Assembly: GCF_051466335.1 (NCBI RefSeq)
Contig: NZ_CP195793.1
Location: 4,588,001-4,652,000 of the forward strand
Length of the DNA: 64,000 bases
Direction: 5' to 3'
Source: Planctomicrobium sp051466335
GTDB lineage: Bacteria > Planctomycetota > Planctomycetia > Planctomycetales > Planctomycetaceae
The first letter of the stretch is position 1. Every line of letters starts with the position of its first letter. The notes under the pieces are model-generated. The model had not been told where the DNA came from. It saw only the letters and a program-made list of their open reading frames with translations, and ran no database searches. Shown one piece after another: positions 35,720 to 43,803 of this stretch. Both the position numbers and the translations under genes were made by a program.

Positions 35720-35775
35720 ATTCGTCTGGTTTGTTTAATCCTGCCAATACCACCAGACGAATCGCGGTATTGGCA
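35720..35775 (-). promoter_or_regulatory. Candidate intercistronic RNA pseudoknot or two-state switch
   Basis: Two perfect stems interlock: 11 bp (35720-35730 with 35752-35762) and 10 bp (35742-35751 with 35766-35775). The order left1-left2-right1-right2 is H-type pseudoknot topology; alternatively only one hairpin forms at a time. It ends 19 nt before the His-rich protein gene on the minus-strand transcript. Confidence 0.5.
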
Positions 35776-35782
35776 TGTGAGA

Positions 35783-35855
35783 TCAAACTCACAACGGGTG
35801 ACTACTGTTGAACTCAATGGACGAGGGATGTTGCCGTGCTGGTGTTGGCACTTGG
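35783..35855. repeat. Direct repeat B overlapping the czcA 3' end
   Basis: Partner of the repeat at 35087-35163. Copy B spans the last 14 codons of the second czcA gene and the start of the following gap. The pair brackets the His-rich protein gene and suggests it arrived by segmental duplication. Confidence 0.65.
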
Positions 35856-38800
35856 TAAAGGGGAATGGGCGATCTCATCGTGTTCCACCAGTGGAATCTC
35901 TTCCTGAGATTCTCCCACGACGCGGGCTGCCGATTTCAATCCGAATAACCAGAACAGGGCCGGGTGAACGAAGAAGTCGAGCAGCGTCGAACTGATGACA
36001 CCTCCCAGAATGACGGTGGCCACTGGGTAGAGAATCTCTTTGCCCGGTTCATCGGCTGCCAGCACCAGTGGGACAAGCCCGATCCCCGCCGTGAGGGCGG
36101 TCATCAGGACGGGAGCCAATCGTTCCAGGCCGGCACGGATGATCATCTCCTTGGTCCAGTCTTCCCCTTCATACCGCACCAGGTGCAGGTAGTGGTTCAG
36201 CAGGAGAATGCCATTCCGGGACGCAATCCCGGTGAGCGAAATGAAGCCCACCATGGCGGCAATCGTCAGTGTCTGCCCGGTGATGACCAGCGCGACCACG
36301 GAGCCGATAAATGCCATCGGCAATGCGGTCATGACTTGTAACGACAGGTTCACGGATCGGAACATCGAGTACAGTGCCAGAAAGACCCCCATCAGCGAGA
36401 TCATGAACAGCACAGCGATCAGCCGACTGGCCGATTGCTGGCTCTCAAACTGCCCGCTGTACTCCACGAAATACCCTTCCGGGAGACTGGCAATCGTCGG
36501 GGCGACTTTCTGCTGAATGTCTTGCACGACATCCACAACACCGCGATCGGAGACATTGCACTGTAACACGACGCGACGGCGGACATTCTCGCGGTTGACC
36601 GTGTTGGGGCCGCCCGACTGGTAGATCTTGGCGACTGACTCCAGGGGAATCTGTCCTCCTTCGGGCAGATCGATCGTCAGTCGCTTCAGGGCATTCAGGT
36701 CTTCCCGGGCGTTTTCGTTGAGTCGGACCAGCAGGTCGAATTGCCGCTGGCCGATCAGCACTTCGGAGACGACCTCGCCATTCATGGCCGTTGCGATGAA
36801 CTCGTTGACATCGCTCACCGACAACCCATTGATCAGCAGCTTGTCTCGATCAACCTCGATCCGCAGTTGCGGAATGATGACCTGCGGCTCGACCAACGGG
36901 TCTTTGACTCCAGGGACCGATTTCATTGCTGACAGCATTTCCTCGGCTTTGCGGCGCAAGACGTCGAGATCGTCGCCATAGATTTTGATCCCGACCTGGG
37001 CCTTGACGCCGGAGATCATGTGGGAAATCAGGTGGGCGATGGGTTGCTCAGCGGCTGTGACGATGCCGGGAATGTCTGCCATGGCTTCCCGAATCTCATT
37101 GAGCAGCTCTTCCCGGCTGCGCGGCGACTCAGGATCGAGCTCAATGAGATATTCACTCATGTTGACCCCCTCAGCGTGCTCATCCAGTTCGGCACGACCG
37201 GTCCGGCGGCAAAAGGAGTCAATGTCTTCGATGGCCTGCAAACGCTGTTCGACCTTGCGGTTGATTTCGTTGGATGTCGCCAGCGAGGTTCCGGGCGGCA
37301 AGACGACGTTGAGCTGGATCGTCCCTTCGTTGAACGGCGGTAAAAAATCCTTCTCAAGGTTCGCAACGAACAATCCGGCAATCGCGACCATGACCAGAGT
37401 CACGGTGAGATTCAGCCGGGGAAATGTCAGGCTGAAACGAATCACCTTGTCGGCGACCCATTTGAGATTTCGCAGGACGAAGCCGTCCTGGTCATGGTCC
37501 ATGAGCTTGGCATTTCCCAGCAGCCAGTAGGAGAGCACGGGAGTGACCGTCAGCGACACCAGCAGTGACGCCGCGATCGACACGATGTAGGCCACACCCA
37601 GGGGAGTGAACAGCTTCCCTTCCATCCCGGACAGGGCGAATAACGGAATGAAGACCAGGCACACCACGATGGTGGCGAAGACCACGGAGTTCCGCACCTC
37701 GGTGCTGGCTTGAAAAACCACCTGCAACGGATGCTTGGGATGCGCGGCGTGCCTGTTTTCCTTCAACCGGCGAAAGATGTTTTCCACGTCCACAATGGCA
37801 TCGTCGACGAGTTCGCCGATGGCAATTGCCAATCCTCCCAGCGTCATCGTGTTGATCGACAACCCGAAGATCGAGAACACCACGGCTGTCAGGGCCAGCG
37901 AAAGTGGAATGGCTGTAAACGTGATGAACGTCGTGCGGAAATTCATCAGGAAGAGAAAGAGGATGATGACGACGAGAATCCCGCCATCCCGCAGGGCCTC
38001 GATCACATTCTCGATGGCCCGGTCAATAAAATCCTTTTGGGAATAGGTCGGTTGAATGCGAATGTCTGGCGGCAATCCCGATTTCAGTTCTTCGACTGCT
38101 TTCAGAATGTTTTCGGTGATGAGCCGTGTGTCCGCCCCTGGCTGCTTGTTGATGGTGAGGACCACCGCAGGTCCGCCTGAAAAATCCCCTGAACCTGAAG
38201 TCGTGGGCGAAGAATTGGGGCTCGAATCCTCGCCGCTTCTCCTGACAAAAACGCTGCTGTCGCCCCGTTTGACCTGTGGTCCTTCCACGACTTTGGCGAT
38301 CTGAGCCAGTGCGATCGGTTGATCATCGCGAATGGTGACGACCACCTTTTGCAAATCTTCGATTGTCTGAATCCGGCCCAACGCCCGCACCAGAAGTTCA
38401 TTCGGTCCCTGCTGATCGAGATAGCCTCCCGTGGCGTTTTCATTGCTGTCGACGACCGCCTGTTTGACCTGTTGCAGTGTGACGCCATATCGCAACAGGG
38501 CATCCGGATCGACAAGTACCTGAAACTGCTTTCGTCCCCCGCCCATGGTGAAGACCTGCGACACACCTGGAACCGTCAGCAGGCGCTGTCGGACCACCCA
38601 GTCGGCCAGCGTGCGGAGTTCGACGGGATCAGTCACACCGCCATCGCTCCACATACCGAGCATGAGGATCTGCCCCATGACAGAGGAAATAGGAGCGAGA
38701 GTCGGCATCACGCCAGCAGGCATCCGATCTTGAATAAGTTGCAGACGTTCCATGACGATCTGCCGGTCGGTGTAGATGTCAGTTCCCCAGTCGAACTCGA

Positions 38801-39083
38801 CATAAATGACTGAGATTCCGATTCCAGACGAACTACGGACGGCCTGGACGCCGTTGGCACCATTGATGGCCGTTTCGATTGGAAACGTCACAAGGGTTTC
38901 GACTTCTTCCGGGGCCAGGCCGGGAGCCTCGGTCATGATCACCACGCGTGGCCGGTTCAGGTCAGGGAACACATCGACGGTCGCGTGCAGCGCCTGCCAA
39001 GTCCCGTAGCCCATCAGGAACACGGCCAGGGCCATGACGATCATCTGTTGACGCAGTGCAAAGCGGATAATGGCATTTAGCAT
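35814..39083 (-). CDS. Heavy-metal efflux RND pump, second type
   Basis: This 1089-residue RND pump has 12 membrane segments and two periplasmic loops. The N-terminus has the conserved FPDLNRPRVVI-type porter start; the TM4 motif is AIGELVDDAIVDVEN (near residue 425), clearly different from the DFG-x2-VD motif of the pump at 18.5-21.6 kb and closer to CusA-like sequences in lacking DFG. The two pumps therefore belong to different clades and probably differ in substrate. It sits between its adaptor (15 nt upstream) and the His-rich protein gene. Confidence 0.93.
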   Translation of the reverse strand: MLNAIIRFALRQQMIVMALAVFLMGYGTWQALHATVDVFPDLNRPRVVIMTEAPGLAPEEVETLVTFPIETAINGANGVQAVRSSSGIGISVIYVEFDWGTDIYTDRQIVMERLQLIQDRMPAGVMPTLAPISSVMGQILMLGMWSDGGVTDPVELRTLADWVVRQRLLTVPGVSQVFTMGGGRKQFQVLVDPDALLRYGVTLQQVKQAVVDSNENATGGYLDQQGPNELLVRALGRIQTIEDLQKVVVTIRDDQPIALAQIAKVVEGPQVKRGDSSVFVRRSGEDSSPNSSPTTSGSGDFSGGPAVVLTINKQPGADTRLITENILKAVEELKSGLPPDIRIQPTYSQKDFIDRAIENVIEALRDGGILVVIILFLFLMNFRTTFITFTAIPLSLALTAVVFSIFGLSINTMTLGGLAIAIGELVDDAIVDVENIFRRLKENRHAAHPKHPLQVVFQASTEVRNSVVFATIVVCLVFIPLFALSGMEGKLFTPLGVAYIVSIAASLLVSLTVTPVLSYWLLGNAKLMDHDQDGFVLRNLKWVADKVIRFSLTFPRLNLTVTLVMVAIAGLFVANLEKDFLPPFNEGTIQLNVVLPPGTSLATSNEINRKVEQRLQAIEDIDSFCRRTGRAELDEHAEGVNMSEYLIELDPESPRSREELLNEIREAMADIPGIVTAAEQPIAHLISHMISGVKAQVGIKIYGDDLDVLRRKAEEMLSAMKSVPGVKDPLVEPQVIIPQLRIEVDRDKLLINGLSVSDVNEFIATAMNGEVVSEVLIGQRQFDLLVRLNENAREDLNALKRLTIDLPEGGQIPLESVAKIYQSGGPNTVNRENVRRRVVLQCNVSDRGVVDVVQDIQQKVAPTIASLPEGYFVEYSGQFESQQSASRLIAVLFMISLMGVFLALYSMFRSVNLSLQVMTALPMAFIGSVVALVITGQTLTIAAMVGFISLTGIASRNGILLLNHYLHLVRYEGEDWTKEMIIRAGLERLAPVLMTALTAGIGLVPLVLAADEPGKEILYPVATVILGGVISSTLLDFFVHPALFWLFGLKSAARVVGESQEEIPLVEHDEIAHSPLPSANTSTATSLVH

Positions 39084-39097
39084 GATGGCGCTCCTGA

Positions 39098-40603
39098 TCA
39101 GTGATTGTGCCCGGCATGCGGATCAGCTCCGCCGCCGGACTTGTTCTTGAGGGCCATCTGCAACTGGTGGGCACCACGCTGTGCCACGATATCCCCTGGA
39201 AACACCGAGCCATCATTCTTGATGACGGCATAGGCTTGATCGCGATAGATCACGTGGACGGGTACGCGATCGAAATGGTTTCCGTTCTGCTGGAAGACAA
39301 ACGCTTCCGCTCCTTCCTGGGCAATCGCATCCACGGGAAACACGATCTGCTGCTGCCATTCCTCGACCGGCACCCGAAGCTGCAATCGTTGCCCCGGACG
39401 ATACTTCCACTCGATGAAACGCAGCCCATTGGGAGAGGGGACATCGCGAGTCAACTGGTTCGGCAGGCGGACATAGAAGGGAAGCGTGCGGGATTGCACA
39501 TTCACGTCACTCGCCGCATAGAGCAATTCCAGTCCCGGGACTTCCTCGGACTGCTGTCCACCCTGCTCGAAAACAGCGGTCACTTTCCAGTTGTTTGCCG
39601 CAGCAGCAGCCAGCAGACGGGCATCTTGCTCAAAAGCACGCCCTTCGAGATATAGTTCCGACATGTCCGAAAGGACTGCCAGAGACGTGCCGGCCAGAAC
39701 ACGTTCCCCTTTGCTGACCAGGACGTCCTGAAGAATGAGCAGTGGCACGTCATGGCCATCCGCCGGTTGGGAATGGTCTGCTTCAGAATAGTCAGCCTGT
39801 GAGACTTTATTATTCGTCAGTTCCAGTTCGTCTTCGTTGTGCTGGTCAGGAGCCGGCACCCGGATTTGAAGGTCACGCAGAAGACGTCGATTCACACTAA
39901 TGTCCTGGATCTGGCGGTCGGACAATCCCTGGAGCCGGAGCGCTTCTTTCTGGGCCGCCAACAGGACTTCCAGCTTGTCCTTGGCATATTGCCGTTCCAG
40001 CAGTGTTTTCTGGGAGACGGCTCCCGACTTGGTCACCTCTTCCAGCCGGGCAATTTCTCGATTCTCGACATCAATGCCGCCGATGGTTTTGAGAAGTTCC
40101 GTCTGCGTTGCCACCAACTCGTCGGCGGTGATGCGGATCTCGAACAGAAGCGTTCCGGGGGTGATGGCTTCACCGCGAACCGCGTGCACATGCGTAATGA
40201 CTCCGGCCATCGGTGTAGAGACCTGAATTCGCGTTCGGCCCGGGCGTTCGACGATGATGGCGGGGACGGTGATCGAGCGCAGAAAGGTTTCGAGTTGCAC
40301 CGGCTTGAGGAAGTCGTCGGTCAGACCCACATTCCCCATCGCCTGTTGTGACAGCTCCAAGGAGGTTCCTTCATCATGGGCATGCGCATGGCCCCCATGG
40401 TCGTGCCCATCCTGACCTTCGCTGTGAGCGTGCTCGTCCGACGTGCTCGCTTTCTTTTGAGCCGCGATCGTATTTCGGACCCAGTCCTGTGCGACGGGCC
40501 ACCAGCGGTTGAGGGTGAATCCCCCAATTCCCACGAGAACGATCACTCCGGCCAGCCACAGCCAACCTACGGAAATGCTGCGGAACGGTACTTTGAGCTT
40601 CAT
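39098..40603 (-). CDS. RND periplasmic adaptor, second type, His-rich N-terminus
   Basis: This 501-residue membrane-fusion protein has an N-terminal membrane anchor (about residues 14-32), then a His-rich segment (HAHSEGQDGHDHGGHAHAH, residues 58-76), a barrel-sandwich domain with a long coiled-coil hairpin (about 150-240), an acidic insertion (NEDELELTNN), and beta-barrel and membrane-proximal domains. It ends GADPHAGHNH. It couples the downstream pump to the TolC-like channel encoded upstream. The Cys modules of the first adaptor are absent; histidines replace them. Confidence 0.88.
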   Translation of the reverse strand: MKLKVPFRSISVGWLWLAGVIVLVGIGGFTLNRWWPVAQDWVRNTIAAQKKASTSDEHAHSEGQDGHDHGGHAHAHDEGTSLELSQQAMGNVGLTDDFLKPVQLETFLRSITVPAIIVERPGRTRIQVSTPMAGVITHVHAVRGEAITPGTLLFEIRITADELVATQTELLKTIGGIDVENREIARLEEVTKSGAVSQKTLLERQYAKDKLEVLLAAQKEALRLQGLSDRQIQDISVNRRLLRDLQIRVPAPDQHNEDELELTNNKVSQADYSEADHSQPADGHDVPLLILQDVLVSKGERVLAGTSLAVLSDMSELYLEGRAFEQDARLLAAAAANNWKVTAVFEQGGQQSEEVPGLELLYAASDVNVQSRTLPFYVRLPNQLTRDVPSPNGLRFIEWKYRPGQRLQLRVPVEEWQQQIVFPVDAIAQEGAEAFVFQQNGNHFDRVPVHVIYRDQAYAVIKNDGSVFPGDIVAQRGAHQLQMALKNKSGGGADPHAGHNH

Positions 40604-40763
40604 AAGGCCCCCTTATCGGGACACAGCGCATGCGCGCAATCTCAGCGCAGTGATGCTGGTGCAAGGAATGGGAAGAATGACCACCGACAGGACGCAACGA
40701 TGCCGCGGTTCCTATCGATCGTCAGCAAGAGAAAGGCGACAGCAGGTCGCCGAGAGAGGTGGC

Positions 40764-41213
40764 TTAGATCAGCCAGACTTGGGTGAGCGCACGGCGTTCT
40801 CGCGCAGAATGCGAGATCGACCAGTCGCGCAATTCACCCCAGGCCGTTAACTGAGATTGCTGCACAACCTGCAAGTCGGCCAAAACAAACTGGGTGGGTC
40901 CCCACATTTCAAGACTGAAAAACTGCGGGACCACCGTCGTCACCATCCCGCTATAGACGCAACGATCTTCCTCACAAGGAGACTCAGCCGGATGATCGTC
41001 GGAATGGCTTTCTCCGCCAGATGCAGGCGAGCCATGAGACGGACAGCTCGAATGGCCTGCGTGAGCATGATCCAGCGACAAATCGCCGTCGATCACGACC
41101 GCGACGACATGATCATGACCCGCATGTGAATGGGCATGATGCCAGCAGCACCCAAAAATGCTGTGAATCAGCATTGGGATGAGTGCAATCAAACTGACAA
41201 CATTGCCGCTCAT
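40764..41213 (-). CDS. His-rich small membrane or exported protein
   Basis: The 149-residue protein has a hydrophobic N-terminus (VVSLIALIPMLIHSIFG) running into CCWHHAHSHAGHDH, then DHAHAGHSSCPSHGS and further His/Asp/Cys-rich sequence, with a non-hydrophobic C-terminal half. The ATG at 41213 is chosen because the hydrophobic segment then begins at once; a start at 41258 is possible. It lies between the channel and adaptor genes of the same unit. No family recognised; metal binding inferred from composition. Confidence 0.55.
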   Translation of the reverse strand: MSGNVVSLIALIPMLIHSIFGCCWHHAHSHAGHDHVVAVVIDGDLSLDHAHAGHSSCPSHGSPASGGESHSDDHPAESPCEEDRCVYSGMVTTVVPQFFSLEMWGPTQFVLADLQVVQQSQLTAWGELRDWSISHSARERRALTQVWLI

Positions 41214-41468
41214 TTTTAGGTCGTCCACCCCTTCTGTCGCTGCCGAGAACGAAGTCAAAGCCAGCTAAAACATGACATTATCGAATATCTGGGTTATCGG
41301 GTCAATGGCGGTTTTCTCTTGAAAAATCGCTGAAAATTCGTGCGGGAATCGAGTTCTGAACGGGCCTCGACTGGTTGCAAGACACGGTGACGTGGGTTCC
41401 AAACTTCCAGCCGCAGCCGCCACATCCCCTCACGAATGGAAGCTTGCCACGTCTGTTCGTCTTGTTTG

Positions 41469-42980
41469 TTACTCGCCGCTGAGACTTTGATCGCGCAGGC
41501 CCGAGCCGATGTCTGTATCCCGTGTGTTGTCCAATCCACCAGAAAGCACCATTCCCTGCAAGTAGGTTTCCGCGAGTGCCAGGTTCTTCTGCGAGAGGAC
41601 ATATTCGAGATTGGCGTCGAAGTAGGTCTTCCGCACGATGAGGACTTGCAGAAACTCAAACTCACCGGCGGAATAAGCCTGTTCCGTGAGCGCAAGTGCC
41701 TCTTCGGCTTTAGGAAGGGTCACCTGTTGGTACTGTTCGACAGCGGCCGCAGCAGATTCGTAATCCTGTCCTGCCTGTGCAATCCGCGACTCGATCGAGA
41801 GCTCAATGCGTCGCACCTCCTCGCACGCCCGGCTGAATTCGGCCTGCGCCGCAGAAATATTTCCCTCATTGCGGTTGTAAATCGGGAGGGGCAAGCCGAC
41901 TTGAGTATTGATCATTCCGGAATTCGTTCCTCGATCAACGCCACCGCCCAGCATGAAGGTCAGGTTCGGAATGGCTTGAACTTCTTGTCGCCCGATATTT
42001 GCCCGCGCCCGACTGACACGGGCTTGGGCTGCCCGCAATTCGGGACTGGCGGCCAAGGTCTGACTCGTCACCAGTTGCAAATCTTCAACCGTCACCTGGC
42101 TCGGGAGAGCCCCTTCCAACGCTCCGGGGAGAGTTCCCGGGAGACCGGTAACAGCCATCAGTTGCTTCCAGGCTCCCCGGAATGCCGCCTCGGCCTGACG
42201 GCGCTGGACTTCGACCTGGTTGAGTTGAATTTCCGCTTGCAGGACTTCAGGCGTTGAGCCTTCCTTGGCCTCCAGGCGTGCCTTGGCAACGTCCACGCCC
42301 TTCTGCGCGATCACATGAAACTCCTTGGTGAGCGCCAAACGTCGCTGTGCGGCCAGGGCTTCATAGTATCGCTGACGTACATCCGTGAGGACGCGATAAC
42401 GCTGGGCTTCCACTTCCCACAACTGGGATTGGACTTCCTGGTTCAGGACCTCCTGATTCCGGGAAAGCTTGTCGCCAAGAACAACTTGCTGCTCGACAAA
42501 GACGGTATGTTGATCGGTTCCTCGGTCAGCAAGTTGGGTCCCGTTATAACCGACGATGGGATTCGGCTTTTTACCCACTTGATCTCGGAACCCGATCGCC
42601 TTGTGAGCCGATGACGACGCCTGTCGAATGGACGGATTATTCGCTAAAGCGGTGGATTCCAAGCTGGCAAGAGTCCACGAAGTGACGACTTCGCCGGGAA
42701 TGAATGAGGGAGAGTCTGGAATGGGCGATCCCGCAAGAGTGGGTGCTGGTCCCGCTTCGCCCGCCGTTAACTCGATGGAGGGTTGTTTGGCAGCGACGAT
42801 GTCAGCGGGAGAAGACTCCCCAGGTCGGTTGTCTGCGGGCAGTGGGGCGCGACGAACGGTCTCTGCCGAGACCTGGATTTCCGGCGACGAGCGTGCGGCG
42901 AGCTTGCCACGAGTCCCTTGACAGCCACAGAATTGAACGAAAACCAGTCCAACAATAGCGACAAACAGTCTGCTAGACAT
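41469..42980 (-). CDS. TolC-family outer-membrane efflux channel
   Basis: This 503-residue outer-membrane efflux protein has a lipoprotein-like signal (FVAIVGLVFVQFCGCQG), a Pro/Ala/Ser-rich stretch of about 80 residues, then two internally homologous helical halves (LESTALANNPSIRQA... and SQTLAASPELRAAQARVSRA...), as in CusC/CzcC. It forms the outer-membrane tunnel for the pump complex; it is the only channel gene in the island, so both RND systems may use it. Start at 42980 has GGAG 12 nt upstream; the frame continues 22 codons further without support. Confidence 0.9.
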   Translation of the reverse strand: MSSRLFVAIVGLVFVQFCGCQGTRGKLAARSSPEIQVSAETVRRAPLPADNRPGESSPADIVAAKQPSIELTAGEAGPAPTLAGSPIPDSPSFIPGEVVTSWTLASLESTALANNPSIRQASSSAHKAIGFRDQVGKKPNPIVGYNGTQLADRGTDQHTVFVEQQVVLGDKLSRNQEVLNQEVQSQLWEVEAQRYRVLTDVRQRYYEALAAQRRLALTKEFHVIAQKGVDVAKARLEAKEGSTPEVLQAEIQLNQVEVQRRQAEAAFRGAWKQLMAVTGLPGTLPGALEGALPSQVTVEDLQLVTSQTLAASPELRAAQARVSRARANIGRQEVQAIPNLTFMLGGGVDRGTNSGMINTQVGLPLPIYNRNEGNISAAQAEFSRACEEVRRIELSIESRIAQAGQDYESAAAAVEQYQQVTLPKAEEALALTEQAYSAGEFEFLQVLIVRKTYFDANLEYVLSQKNLALAETYLQGMVLSGGLDNTRDTDIGSGLRDQSLSGE

Positions 42981-43047
42981 GAGAAGATCTCCAGGGAAAG
43001 GCGTAGTGAAGTACACATCGTGAATCGAGATCGCGATGGGCTTCAAC

Positions 43048-43515
43048 CTAAACCTGGAGACGGACGCAGCCTGTCAATTGAGGCGATTCAAAGGTACAAA
43101 AATCTCTCTCTGCACGTGTCAGAAAGTGCTGGAGAGTGACACTTGCGTCTGTAAAAAAGACGGGCTGCCAGCCGAATGCAATCGTCCCGCTGACGGCAAG
43201 CTGAAGTTCTGATCCTGATCCAGAAAGGAACACGACCAGCCGACGACAAGTTGATTCCTGCGAATCTGGGCAGGAGCCTTGCGGTTCATGAGGGCAGGGA
43301 CAACAGTCCGCTTGTGAGGCCGAATTGCAACCTACCGTATCGTTTTCGTGGTGATGATCCTGGCATTGATCACCATCACAAGCTGGGCATCCGCAGGCCG
43401 CAGCGGAGCGCACCGTCCCGATGCCGCACTTTGCGCAGCCGCAAGGCAAGGCTGACTGACACATCACTGTCAGTAGCAGCAAACCTGCCATCAAGCTTCG
43501 CAGTCGCTTGCCCAC
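43048..43515 (-). CDS. Exported Cys/His-rich protein heading the ten-gene unit
   Basis: From a GTG at 43515 (GGAGGG upstream) the 155-residue product has a signal (LRSLMAGLLLLTVMCQSALP) followed by dense Cys/His sequence: CGCAKCG, CGCPACDGDQCQDHHHEND, CCPCPHEPQGSCP. The last 70 residues are ordinary. It is similar in style, not clearly in sequence, to the Cys-rich proteins at 23.4 and 30.1 kb. It is the first gene of the channel/adaptor/pump unit. Metal binding or sensing is inferred. An ATG at 43584 is an alternative start. Confidence 0.6.
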   Translation of the reverse strand: MGKRLRSLMAGLLLLTVMCQSALPCGCAKCGIGTVRSAAACGCPACDGDQCQDHHHENDTVGCNSASQADCCPCPHEPQGSCPDSQESTCRRLVVFLSGSGSELQLAVSGTIAFGWQPVFFTDASVTLQHFLTRAERDFCTFESPQLTGCVRLQV

Positions 43516-43803
43516 GGGAATCCATTCCCTCCATGAAATGATCGAGCAATTGTGCCAAAATCGTCCTTCTTCGTGATCGGTCATTGGAGTGACCAGATTG
43601 AGCAACAATTGCCGGTGCTCTCTGAATCCGGGGAAATCGATTCAGACATCCGACAGATTCGTTGGAACCGGCAAAGTGAAGGTTGCTGGAGAATCTGACT
43701 GGGCAGTCAGCAACTTGATTGTCTCCGCAATTTCGATGCGAGAGCCGTTCATTGCTGAGCGGTGGATTCCGAGGGACTTTCCCGAATGCCTGCCCCCACG
43801 GTC

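Noticed and set aside
40618..40650. GCGCATGCGC palindrome upstream of the second adaptor gene
   Set aside because: Too short and alone; no second copy or known operator match.
41294..41695. Minus-strand 133-codon frame overlapping the channel gene end
   Set aside because: It is out of frame with the TolC-like gene and begins inside it; the sequence is basic and repetitive, typical of a shadow frame.
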